Part shown: one piece after another, positions 53,145 to 61,620 of the stretch
Layout of the letters: each line of letters begins with the position of its first letter
Position numbering within the stretch: position 1 is the first letter of the stretch
Source of the DNA: Marinigracilibium pacificum
GTDB taxonomy: Bacteria; Bacteroidota; Bacteroidia; Cytophagales; Cyclobacteriaceae
NCBI RefSeq assembly: GCF_012926615.1
Contig: NZ_JABBNU010000004.1
Span: 1 to 64,000, forward strand
Direction: 5' to 3'
DNA: 64,000 bases
Translations under genes and position numbers: made by a program
The notes under the pieces: generated by a model
Database searches by the model: none
Seen by the model: the letters and a program-made list of their open reading frames with translations, nothing else
What the model was told of the DNA's origin: nothing

Positions 53145-54836
53145 TTATTTGTTTTTTTCCTTTGACCAGCTGTCTTTTAATGTTACAGTCCTATTAAATA
53201 TAAGATTGCCTTCGCTTGAATCAGGATCTACACAGAAATATCCCAGACGTTCAAATTGAACTGTAGTGCCAGGCTTCAAGTCTTTTACAGATGGCTCTAT
53301 TTTAGCACCTTTAATAGTATTTAAACTATCAGGATTTAAAAATTCCTTAAAGTCTTTTTCTTTATCGTTAGCAGGAGCTTCAACTTTAAATAATCGGTCA
53401 TATTGATTAACAGTGATGTCTAATGCACTTGGTGCATGAACCCACCCTAATGTTCCTTTAGGTTTTAACCCACTAGTATCTTGTCCTGATTTACTATTTA
53501 CATGATAAGTACAATAAATCTCTTCAATCTCGCCGGTTTCCTCGTTCTTTTTATAGTCATCACATGTAATTATGTAAGCATATTTCAGTCTAACATCTCT
53601 TCCAGGGCCAAGTCTGAAGAATTTTCTTGGAGGATCTTCCATAAAGTCTTCTCTGTCAATGTAAATTTCTCTACCAAATGGCAGAAGTCTTTTTCCAGCA
53701 GAGTCATCTTCAGGGTTATTAATAGCTGGAAGCTCTTCTGTTTCTCCTTCAGGATAATTCGTGATGATTACCTTTACAGGGTTCAAAACTCCCATTACTC
53801 TATTGGCCTTTTTGTTTAGATCTTCTCTAACACTATGCTCAAGCAGAGCAATATCTATAATGCCATCTCTTTTTGCAACTCCAATTGTTTCACAGAAATT
53901 CCGAATAGCTTCAGGTGTATAACCTCTCCTTCTCATACCACTAATTGTTGGCATACGTGGATCGTCCCATCCGGAAACATAATCACCTTCTACCAGTTCG
54001 AGAAGCTTACGCTTACTCATTACTGTATAATTAAGGTTTAATCGAGCAAACTCTATTTGTTGTGGATGGAATACTTCAAGTTCCTCAAGTATCCAGTCGT
54101 ACAAAGGCCTGTGAACTTCAAATTCTAAAGTACACAAACTATGTGTAATACCTTCAATGCTATCAGAAAGACAATGTGCAAAGTCATACATTGGGTAAAT
54201 TGACCAGGTGTCACCAGTTCTATGATGATGAACCTTACGAATTCTGTATAAAGCAGGATCGCGCATATGCATATTCGGACTAGACATATCGATCTTTGCT
54301 CGAAGAATCTTTTCACCATCTTTGAAGTCACCATTTTTCATACCTTCGAATAAGGCAAGGTTTTCTTCCAAAGATCTGTTGCGGTAAGGGCTTTCTTTAC
54401 CAGGAACTGTTGGAGTACCTCTGGTTTCTGCAATTTCTTCCACAGACTGGTCATCAACATATGCTTTTCCCTTTTTAATTAGCTGAACAGCATAGTCATA
54501 TAATTGATCAAAATAATCAGAAGCATAAAACTCACGATCTTCCCAGTCGAACCCTAACCATTTTACATCAGCCCTTATAGCATCAACATACTCTGTTGAC
54601 TCTTTTAAAGGGTTAGTATCGTCAAATCGTAAATTGGTTTTTCCCTGGTAATCTTTTGCAACACCGAAGTTCAGACATATCGATTTTGCATGACCAATAT
54701 GCAGGTAACCATTTGGCTCAGGTGGAAATCGGGTATGGACTTTATTATCGTACCTTCCGGTCGAATTATCGTGATTTATCCTTTGCTCAATAAAGTTGAG
54801 TGACTTTTTTTTCTTATCTCCCTCGTTTGTAGACAT
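53145..54836 (-). CDS. glnS: glutaminyl-tRNA synthetase
   Basis: 563-aa class I aminoacyl-tRNA synthetase. It has the HIGH motif (HIGH at 46-49 in [11 protein letters not shown]), then FDDTNP, DRIRAD-like [18 protein letters not shown], the MSK lysine loop [11 protein letters not shown], and a C-terminal beta-barrel domain ([19 protein letters not shown]-like region) that reads the anticodon. It charges tRNA-Gln directly, so the cell need not rely on the GatCAB route for Gln. The M28 peptidase gene follows 6 nt later. Confidence 0.96.
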   Translation of the reverse strand: MSTNEGDKKKKSLNFIEQRINHDNSTGRYDNKVHTRFPPEPNGYLHIGHAKSICLNFGVAKDYQGKTNLRFDDTNPLKESTEYVDAIRADVKWLGFDWEDREFYASDYFDQLYDYAVQLIKKGKAYVDDQSVEEIAETRGTPTVPGKESPYRNRSLEENLALFEGMKNGDFKDGEKILRAKIDMSSPNMHMRDPALYRIRKVHHHRTGDTWSIYPMYDFAHCLSDSIEGITHSLCTLEFEVHRPLYDWILEELEVFHPQQIEFARLNLNYTVMSKRKLLELVEGDYVSGWDDPRMPTISGMRRRGYTPEAIRNFCETIGVAKRDGIIDIALLEHSVREDLNKKANRVMGVLNPVKVIITNYPEGETEELPAINNPEDDSAGKRLLPFGREIYIDREDFMEDPPRKFFRLGPGRDVRLKYAYIITCDDYKKNEETGEIEEIYCTYHVNSKSGQDTSGLKPKGTLGWVHAPSALDITVNQYDRLFKVEAPANDKEKDFKEFLNPDSLNTIKGAKIEPSVKDLKPGTTVQFERLGYFCVDPDSSEGNLIFNRTVTLKDSWSKEKNK

Positions 54837-54930
54837 AAATGCAAATATTTCTTGACTGATAACTGTGCGAAAATACGCATAGCTTATTAAAAAGGAGATA
54901 AAATTATGCTAAATTTTGAAATGGAAGGGA

Positions 54931-54969
54931 TTAAAAAAAACAAAGGTTTTCCGATAGGGGAAAACCTTT
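54931..54969 (-). terminator. intrinsic terminator after the small lipoprotein gene
   Basis: On the minus strand AAAGGTTTTCC and GGAAAACCTTT make an 11-bp perfect stem around a 6-nt loop, followed by GTTTTTTTTAA. It lies 24 nt after the small lipoprotein stop and supports that gene being expressed. Confidence 0.85.
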
Positions 54970-54993
54970 AAAGTCATTGTGGTGGTATTCCAC

Positions 54994-55152
54994 TTATCCA
55001 ATCACTTCTTTCCCCTCTGTTTTCTTCTCGATCTTAATGTCCTGAACTTTTTCAACAGGTGCATTAGTATCTGCATAGGTTGGACAAGTATAATAACCGC
55101 ATGAGGTTAACCCAAATGAAATTAAAAGTGAAAGCGCAAAAATCTTTTTCAT
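54994..55152 (-). CDS. small lipoprotein (52 aa)
   Basis: A short gene read directly on the minus strand. MKKIFALSLLISFGLTSC is a clear lipoprotein signal with the lipid-modified Cys18. The mature part is only ~34 residues: CGYYTCPTYADTNAPVEK followed by a charged VQDIKIEKKTEGKEVIG. A strong terminator follows 24 nt after the stop. Tiny lipoproteins with CPTYA-like starts are frequent in Bacteroidota; the role is unknown. Confidence 0.82.
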   Translation of the reverse strand: MKKIFALSLLISFGLTSCGYYTCPTYADTNAPVEKVQDIKIEKKTEGKEVIG

Positions 55153-55453
55153 AAAAAATTAATTAGGTTTAAAAAGTAATAGTCAAAGCAAGTATATCCT
55201 TCTTTCCTCATGCACAATTACTGGTACAAAGAAACCTGTAAATGAAATGACCCACCAGCCTCTTTATAGAATTACCTTACATTAGTACAATAATCCGGCA
55301 TACGCAAAAAAGAGCATTGAGGGTATCTGTTTGAACAATTAAATTTTTATAGATATGACTTTTCCTGTAGTGAACAGTAATAAACTTATTTGGGTAAAAA
55401 AAATGATTAAAAAATATGTTTTATTATTACACCAAGGGTTACCAGACTAATTA
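55153..55453. other. ~300-bp gap
   Basis: Between the small lipoprotein and msrB, both on the minus strand. It is AT-rich; no hairpin, repeat or ORF stands out. It should hold the promoter of the lipoprotein gene and the 3' end of the msrB transcript. Confidence 0.4.
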
Positions 55454-55915
55454 CTAAAACGGCTTATACTTTGGTTTCTCCTCTCCTTCTTTTACAAAGA
55501 TTAAAGCTGCCGAGTTAATGCAATATCTTAATCCTGTTGGCGCTGGCCCATCATTAAATACATGTCCCAAATGGCTTCCTGATCTGGCGTCAAGCACTTC
55601 AATTCGATGCATACCATGACTCAAGTCTTCTCTGTAAACCACAGCATCTTCATGTATTGGTTTAGTAAATGAAGGCCAACCGCAGCCACTGTCAAATTTA
55701 TCTGAAGAATCAAATAAAGGATCTAAAGTTGCAGCGCTGTAATAGATTCCCTTTTCAACTGTTGTTTCATACTCTCCGGTATAAGGCCTTTCTGTTCCTG
55801 CCTGTCTACATATAAAATATCTTGTTGGGCCCAATCTTTCATGCCATTCATTATCATCAATGGTGATTTCAAATTTATGATCCCTTTCAATAAAATTCAT
55901 TTTAACTTTTTCCAT
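55454..55915 (-). CDS. msrB: peptide-methionine (R)-S-oxide reductase, zinc-free type
   Basis: 153 aa from the ATG at 55915 (MEKVKMNFIERD); an ATG at 55951 would add 12 residues. It repairs oxidised methionine (R-sulfoxide). The catalytic Cys sits in GLRYCINSAAL, with SHLGHVFNDGPAPTGLRYC before it. SGCGWPSF supplies a likely resolving Cys. Both structural CxxC pairs of zinc-binding MsrB are missing: the first reads YSAATLDPLF and the second ARSGSHLGHVF. So this is the zinc-free form. Single gene, divergent from the glucan operon. Confidence 0.93.
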   Translation of the reverse strand: MEKVKMNFIERDHKFEITIDDNEWHERLGPTRYFICRQAGTERPYTGEYETTVEKGIYYSAATLDPLFDSSDKFDSGCGWPSFTKPIHEDAVVYREDLSHGMHRIEVLDARSGSHLGHVFNDGPAPTGLRYCINSAALIFVKEGEEKPKYKPF

Positions 55916-56102
55916 GTCCAAATAACTTATTTTGTTAGCGTATTGTTGCAATATTGTTAATATCCGACCGCATTAATTAATAATATATTGTTCTAAAACG
56001 TTTGCGTAAAATTTTCATTTGTTCTTTAATAAAAAAGCACTTTTATTATTACTATCTTGTATCAGTCATAATATAATTTACTTATAAATACCCAGCCAAT
56101 CA

Positions 56103-58052
56103 ATGAAAAATTACCAGGGACAAAGCCGTGTCATCATTGAATCAGTTTCTCCTGAAATAAACAATGGCCAGTTTTATGCTAAGGCAATTGAAGATAAGAA
56201 GTTTAGAGTGGAATGTGACTTATTTGGTGACGGACACGATGTAGTTAATGGAGCATTACTTTATAAACCATCTAATTCAAAAACGTGGAAGGAAATTCCG
56301 CTTAATCATATAATTAATGATAGATGGTATGCAGAATTCATTCCAAAGAAACAGGGCATATATAATTTTAAAATAGAAGGATGGGTAGATCATCAATTAA
56401 ATTGGCGATACGAATTAAAGAGGAAAGTTGATGCCGGACAAATTGTAGATGTTGAGCTTCTTGATGGGATTAAATACTTGAAAGACCTGTTAAAAAGGGT
56501 GTCGAAATCAGAGAAAACATATCTTCTTTCAGGAGTTGATTTATTCGAAAAAGGAAGTATCAAAGAAACGATTGACTATGCCTTAGGAAATAAATTGATT
56601 GGTATTTTTAACAAATATCCGAGAAAGGATTTTAAAACAACCTATGACAATGATTTAACTGTATACGTAGATCGTAAAAAGGCATTATTTAGTTCCTGGT
56701 ATGAATTTTTCCCAAGGTCTGCCGGTAATGAATCAGGAAAGCACGGTACTTTTAAAGATTGTATTGAAAGGCTTCCATATGTTGCCGAATTAGGATTTGA
56801 TGTTCTCTACTTCCCTCCTGTGCACCCTATAGGAATGCCACACCGTAAAGGGAAAAATAATACAGTCGTAGCTAAGCCGGATGATGTTGGTAGTCCCTGG
56901 GCTATTGGCGGTGAAAATGGTGGCCATAAAGTGATTCATCCCGACTTAGGCACATTTGAAGATTTTAAAAGCCTGATTAATCATGCCAAAGAGCTTGGTA
57001 TTGAGGTTGCGATGGATTATGCTTTACAATGTGCACCGGATCATCCCTATGTTAAAGAGCATCCGGACTGGTTTAAATGGAGAGCTGATGGTACGGTTCA
57101 ATATGCTGAAAATCCACCAAAAAAGTATCAAGATATACTACCCATAAACTTTGAGACTAAAGATTGGAAGAACTTATGGAAAGAACTTCATTCAATCCTT
57201 GAATTCTGGATAGAAGCTGGTGTAACTATTTTTCGTGTGGATAATCCACATACCAAGCCATATAAATTCTGGCATTGGGTTATTTATGAAGTCAAAGCAA
57301 ATCATCCTGACATAATTTTTCTTTCAGAGGCATTTACAAGACCAAAGGTTATGCATGAACTGGCTAAGGTCGGGTTTACCCAATCTTATTCATATTATAC
57401 ATGGAGAAATAGCCGGCATGAAATTGAGGAATATATGGATGAACTGGTTAATGGTGATGGGAAATATTATTTCAGACCGAATTTTTGGCCAAATACTCCG
57501 GATATAAACCCCTATTCCTTACAAAATGGTCATCCGGCCATGTTTATGTCAAGGTTTTTTATGGCTGCTACATTGTCTTCAAATTATGGAATTTACGGTC
57601 CCGTATTTGAAAATATGATTTTTGAAGCCTTTCCAGGTAAAGAAGAATATATGAATTCCGAAAAATATGAATTGAAGAACTGGAGCTGGGAAATTGATAC
57701 AAAGCTAAAACACATTATAAAGAAGGTAAATGAATTAAGAAAAATTCATCCGGCCTTACAGGACACATATAATTACAAGGCTTGTAATATAGATAATGAG
57801 CAGATTATTGCTTATTATAAGGAATCTGAAGATAAAAAGGATCAATTATTAATGGTAGTTAATCTTGACCCTCATTACACTCAGTCTGGTTGGTTGCAAT
57901 TACCTCTTGATTTATTGGAAGAAAAGGCCGGTCATCATTTCACCGTTACTGATCTGCTTTCAGAGAATTCTTATTTATGGGATAAGGAATGGAATTTCGT
58001 AGAGCTAAATCCTGCATCAATTCCTTTTCATTTGTTTAAAATAACTCATTAA
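56103..58052 (+). CDS. glgE: alpha-1,4-glucan:maltose-1-phosphate maltosyltransferase
   Basis: 649 aa, GH13_3. GlgE adds maltosyl units from maltose-1-phosphate to growing alpha-1,4-glucan. The N-terminal beta domain (~1-110, RVIIESVSPEINNGQFYAK) is the DUF3416-type domain. The barrel has YFPPVHPIG, GSPWAIGGENGGHK, nucleophile Asp380 in FRVDNPHTKP and Glu409 in FLSEAFTRP. The length is normal. First gene of a four-gene run with gaps of 3 nt or overlaps; the maltokinase next door makes its substrate. Confidence 0.95.
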   Translation: MKNYQGQSRVIIESVSPEINNGQFYAKAIEDKKFRVECDLFGDGHDVVNGALLYKPSNSKTWKEIPLNHIINDRWYAEFIPKKQGIYNFKIEGWVDHQLNWRYELKRKVDAGQIVDVELLDGIKYLKDLLKRVSKSEKTYLLSGVDLFEKGSIKETIDYALGNKLIGIFNKYPRKDFKTTYDNDLTVYVDRKKALFSSWYEFFPRSAGNESGKHGTFKDCIERLPYVAELGFDVLYFPPVHPIGMPHRKGKNNTVVAKPDDVGSPWAIGGENGGHKVIHPDLGTFEDFKSLINHAKELGIEVAMDYALQCAPDHPYVKEHPDWFKWRADGTVQYAENPPKKYQDILPINFETKDWKNLWKELHSILEFWIEAGVTIFRVDNPHTKPYKFWHWVIYEVKANHPDIIFLSEAFTRPKVMHELAKVGFTQSYSYYTWRNSRHEIEEYMDELVNGDGKYYFRPNFWPNTPDINPYSLQNGHPAMFMSRFFMAATLSSNYGIYGPVFENMIFEAFPGKEEYMNSEKYELKNWSWEIDTKLKHIIKKVNELRKIHPALQDTYNYKACNIDNEQIIAYYKESEDKKDQLLMVVNLDPHYTQSGWLQLPLDLLEEKAGHHFTVTDLLSENSYLWDKEWNFVELNPASIPFHLFKITH

Positions 58053-58055
58053 AAC

Positions 58056-59696
58056 ATGGAAACCCTGATTAGAGCAGTACATACCAGACATAATTGGCAA
58101 GAAGTATTTGAAGACCCATTATTCAGAGATGCATTTATTGAAGAATGGGTTCCTCAATATATCACGAAACGCCGATGGTTTGCGGGTAAAAGTACTCCTG
58201 TCAAGGTCTTTAAAATTGAACGTATTCTACCGCTACCTACTGATTTTGGGTATTATTATCATATCATAGTTGAAGTGGTATATGAGCCCGGGTATACCGA
58301 AACCTATCTGTTACCTCTTTCATTCGTGACAATATTGCCTAAGGAAGATGATATTAAAATTCTAGGTAAATGTGTTATCGAAGGAACCGAAGGGTTTCTT
58401 GTAGAAGCTGTATATCTTGAAGATTACAGGAATGCCCTTTTCAACCATATGATTAAATCCAGTAAAATCGGAATCGGTGCAGACAACTTCTTCCTTTTCG
58501 AACGGGGTAAAGTTATGACCGAAAATGAGGGGGATAAAATTTCTAGTGAACTGCTAAATGTCGAACAAAGTAATACTTCGATTATTTACAATAATAAATA
58601 CATCCTTAAGATATATCGTAAACTTTTCATGGATCATAACCCTGACCATGAATTAGTGAGGTTCTTGTCTGACCAGGCCGGATTCACACATTCCCCAAAA
58701 TACGGAGGTAGCGTTTCATGGGTTCGATCAGGAAATTTTATGGTTTCGATAGCACTTATGACAGAGTTAATTCCAAACCAGGGTGAAGGTTGGGATTATA
58801 TGCTTAAAAAAATAGAATCTGCGTTTGATAACTTCTTAAATTCTGATTTAAAAATTTCAGAGCTTCCAAAATTAAAGTACCTGAGGAAAATGAAAGCCTC
58901 TTCAATTCCAGATCAATACAGTGTTTTAATTGGAGAGGAATTTTTAGATAATATTGAAATGCTGGCCAAGCGTACGGCGCAAATGCATGTTGCCCTGGCT
59001 TCGAATAAAATAGACCGACATTTTGTGCCAAGATCTTATAACAGCGATTTTAGTGTTTGGTTGAAAAACAGGCTAATCTATATATTCGAGAACCGCTATA
59101 ATATGTTAGAGTCAAACCTTCATAAACTTGAAGGCGATGGACTTGAATATGCACATGAATTTATCTCTCATAAGTCGGATATAATCAAACACTTTTTATC
59201 CTTTGATGAATTAAAACTGAATAGCAAGCGCATCCGGATACATGGAGATTACCATCTGGGGCAAGTTCTTTTGGCTGATAATGACTTTTTTATTCTTGAT
59301 TATGAAGGAGAACCTGAAAGTACAATCCGTGACAGAAAGGTTAAGCAATCACCTTTAAAAGATGTTGCTGGAATTTTCAGGTCATTTCATTATGCTATTT
59401 ATGCTACCCTGTTCAAGAAAAAGAAGTATCAGGATAGCCAAAATGAATGTTCTTTACTTGGGTCAAAGTTGTTCAGGGTAATTACGAATGTTTTTCTTGA
59501 TAAATATTGTCGGGTGGCTTTTAAAAACAACCTTGACATAGGATATAGTCAAGAAATTAAATATTTATTGAAATACCATTTGCTAGAAAAAGCAGTGTAT
59601 GAATTGGGGTATGAATTGAATGCCAGACCAGACTGGGCAATTATTCCTTTAAAAGGGATTATGCAAATTTTAAATGTTGAAGAAAATGAAAAATAG
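58056..59696 (+). CDS. mak: maltokinase
   Basis: 546 aa. It phosphorylates maltose to maltose-1-phosphate, the substrate of GlgE. The N-terminal cap domain shows [20 protein letters not shown], typical of Mak/Pep2 and of the C-terminal half of TreS-Mak fusions. The kinase core has [14 protein letters not shown] (catalytic loop) and [10 protein letters not shown] (metal-binding Asp), an aminoglycoside-phosphotransferase-like site. It starts 3 nt after glgE and overlaps glgB. No treS is fused or adjacent in view, so the source of maltose is not shown here. Confidence 0.93.
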   Translation: METLIRAVHTRHNWQEVFEDPLFRDAFIEEWVPQYITKRRWFAGKSTPVKVFKIERILPLPTDFGYYYHIIVEVVYEPGYTETYLLPLSFVTILPKEDDIKILGKCVIEGTEGFLVEAVYLEDYRNALFNHMIKSSKIGIGADNFFLFERGKVMTENEGDKISSELLNVEQSNTSIIYNNKYILKIYRKLFMDHNPDHELVRFLSDQAGFTHSPKYGGSVSWVRSGNFMVSIALMTELIPNQGEGWDYMLKKIESAFDNFLNSDLKISELPKLKYLRKMKASSIPDQYSVLIGEEFLDNIEMLAKRTAQMHVALASNKIDRHFVPRSYNSDFSVWLKNRLIYIFENRYNMLESNLHKLEGDGLEYAHEFISHKSDIIKHFLSFDELKLNSKRIRIHGDYHLGQVLLADNDFFILDYEGEPESTIRDRKVKQSPLKDVAGIFRSFHYAIYATLFKKKKYQDSQNECSLLGSKLFRVITNVFLDKYCRVAFKNNLDIGYSQEIKYLLKYHLLEKAVYELGYELNARPDWAIIPLKGIMQILNVEENEK

Positions 59697-61620
59697 TCAT
59701 GAGTCACCTGAAAACAAGGTACAGGCTTTAAGTATGCTTACAGATTTTGATATCAGTCTTTTTAACTCTGGTAAGCATTTTAAATTATATGAAAAACTTG
59801 GAAGCAGGGTAACTGAGCATGAAAATAAAAAGGGTGTATATTTTGCCGTATGGGCACCCAATGCTTCAAAAGTTAGTGTAATAGGTGAATTTAATGGCTG
59901 GGCTGGTGATGAACATTATTTATTTCCTCGATGGGATAGTTCGGGTATTTGGGAAGGGTTTATTGAAGGACTTGATAATGGAACACTCTATAAGTATAAA
60001 ATTCAAAACAGTGCTTCAGGCAGAATTTTAGAAAAGGGAGATCCTTTTGCTTTTTATTGGGAAGTCCCACCAAAAACAGCTTCAATAGTCTGGGATAACT
60101 CCTATAAATGGAAAGATAAAAAATGGATGCAAAAGAGAATTGAATTAAATGCTCTTGATCGTCCAATTAGTGTTTATGAAGTACATCTTGGATCATGGAA
60201 AAGGAAGTTTGAAGAGGCAAACAGGTCATTTTCATATCGTGAAATGGCTGAAGAACTGGTATCTTATGTCAAAGAAATGGGATTTACTCATATTGAGTTT
60301 ATGCCAGTAATGGAGCACCCGTTTTTTGGTTCATGGGGCTATCAGGTTACAGGATATTTTGCTCCGTCTTCCAGGTATGGTACACCGCAAGACTTTATGT
60401 ATCTGGTTGAAGCTTTTCATAATGAAAATATCGGGGTATATCTTGATTGGGTTCCTTCTCATTTTCCAAATGATGCTCATGGGTTATTTGAATTTGACGG
60501 AACATCTCTTTATGAACATGAAGATCCGCGTCAGGGTTATCATCCTGATTGGAACAGCTATATTTTTAACTATGGTAGAAACGAAGTACGTTCATTTTTA
60601 ATATCAAATGCATGCTATTGGCTGGATGTTTTCCATGCTGATGGCTTAAGAGTTGATGCTGTTGCTTCCATGTTATATCTGGATTATTCAAGAAACGAAG
60701 GTGAATGGATACCAAACAAATACGGTGGAAGGGAGAATTTGGAGGCCATAGATTTTATGAAAGAAATGAATGAAGCGGTTTATGGTAATTTTGAAGGTGT
60801 TCAGACAATTGCAGAAGAAAGTACTTCCTGGCCTATGGTTACTAAACCGACATATCTTGGAGGTCTCGGGTTTGGTATGAAATGGATGATGGGCTGGATG
60901 AATGATACACTGGTCTATTTTGGTAAGGATGCGATCTATAGAAATCATCATCAAAACAATATTACATTTAGTATGACCTATGCTTTTACTGAAAACTTTA
61001 TGCTTCCATTATCACACGATGAGGTGGTTCACGGTAAAGGCTCATTACTATCCAGAATGCCGGGTGACGAATGGCAAAAATTTGCAAATCTTCGTTGTTT
61101 GTATGGATATATGTTTACCCATCCCGGTACAAACCTGATATTTATGGGTGATGAATTTGGTCAAAGTGATGAGTGGAAGCACGATAAATCACTTGACTGG
61201 TGGCTTGAAGAACATAAATATCATTCAGGAATAAAAGAGTTAATTAAGGATCTAAACAAAGTTTATAAGTCACAACCTGCAATGTATGAAAAGCAGTTTA
61301 GTGCTGAGGGCTTCGAATGGATAGATTATACTGATTCGACAAATTCAGTAATAGTTTATATGAGAAAAGGTCACGATCCGGAAAATACAATTTTTATAGC
61401 AGTGAACTTTACGCCTGTACCGCGTGAAGGATATGAGATCGGTGTTCCTTTTGAAGGAGAATTTGAGGAAATTCTCAATACTGATTATGAGAGATACGGA
61501 GGAAGTAACATGTTTAATGGTGGTGAGTTAAAATCAGTACCAGGACAGCAGCATGGACAAAAATACAAGCTGAAGTTGTCACTTTCTCCACTGGGAGTAA
61601 GTATTTTAAAAATGAAATAA
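59686..61620 (+). CDS. glgB: 1,4-alpha-glucan branching enzyme
   Basis: 644 aa from the ATG at 59686 (MKNSHESPE); an ATG at 59674 is also possible. Either start lies inside the end of mak (11 or 23 nt overlap). It makes alpha-1,6 branches. CBM48 comes first ([20 protein letters not shown]), then the barrel: [17 protein letters not shown], nucleophile Asp324 in [19 protein letters not shown] (Glu377/378), and [16 protein letters not shown]. Standard GlgB length for the short form without a long N-terminal extension. Confidence 0.96.
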   Translation: MKNSHESPENKVQALSMLTDFDISLFNSGKHFKLYEKLGSRVTEHENKKGVYFAVWAPNASKVSVIGEFNGWAGDEHYLFPRWDSSGIWEGFIEGLDNGTLYKYKIQNSASGRILEKGDPFAFYWEVPPKTASIVWDNSYKWKDKKWMQKRIELNALDRPISVYEVHLGSWKRKFEEANRSFSYREMAEELVSYVKEMGFTHIEFMPVMEHPFFGSWGYQVTGYFAPSSRYGTPQDFMYLVEAFHNENIGVYLDWVPSHFPNDAHGLFEFDGTSLYEHEDPRQGYHPDWNSYIFNYGRNEVRSFLISNACYWLDVFHADGLRVDAVASMLYLDYSRNEGEWIPNKYGGRENLEAIDFMKEMNEAVYGNFEGVQTIAEESTSWPMVTKPTYLGGLGFGMKWMMGWMNDTLVYFGKDAIYRNHHQNNITFSMTYAFTENFMLPLSHDEVVHGKGSLLSRMPGDEWQKFANLRCLYGYMFTHPGTNLIFMGDEFGQSDEWKHDKSLDWWLEEHKYHSGIKELIKDLNKVYKSQPAMYEKQFSAEGFEWIDYTDSTNSVIVYMRKGHDPENTIFIAVNFTPVPREGYEIGVPFEGEFEEILNTDYERYGGSNMFNGGELKSVPGQQHGQKYKLKLSLSPLGVSILKMK

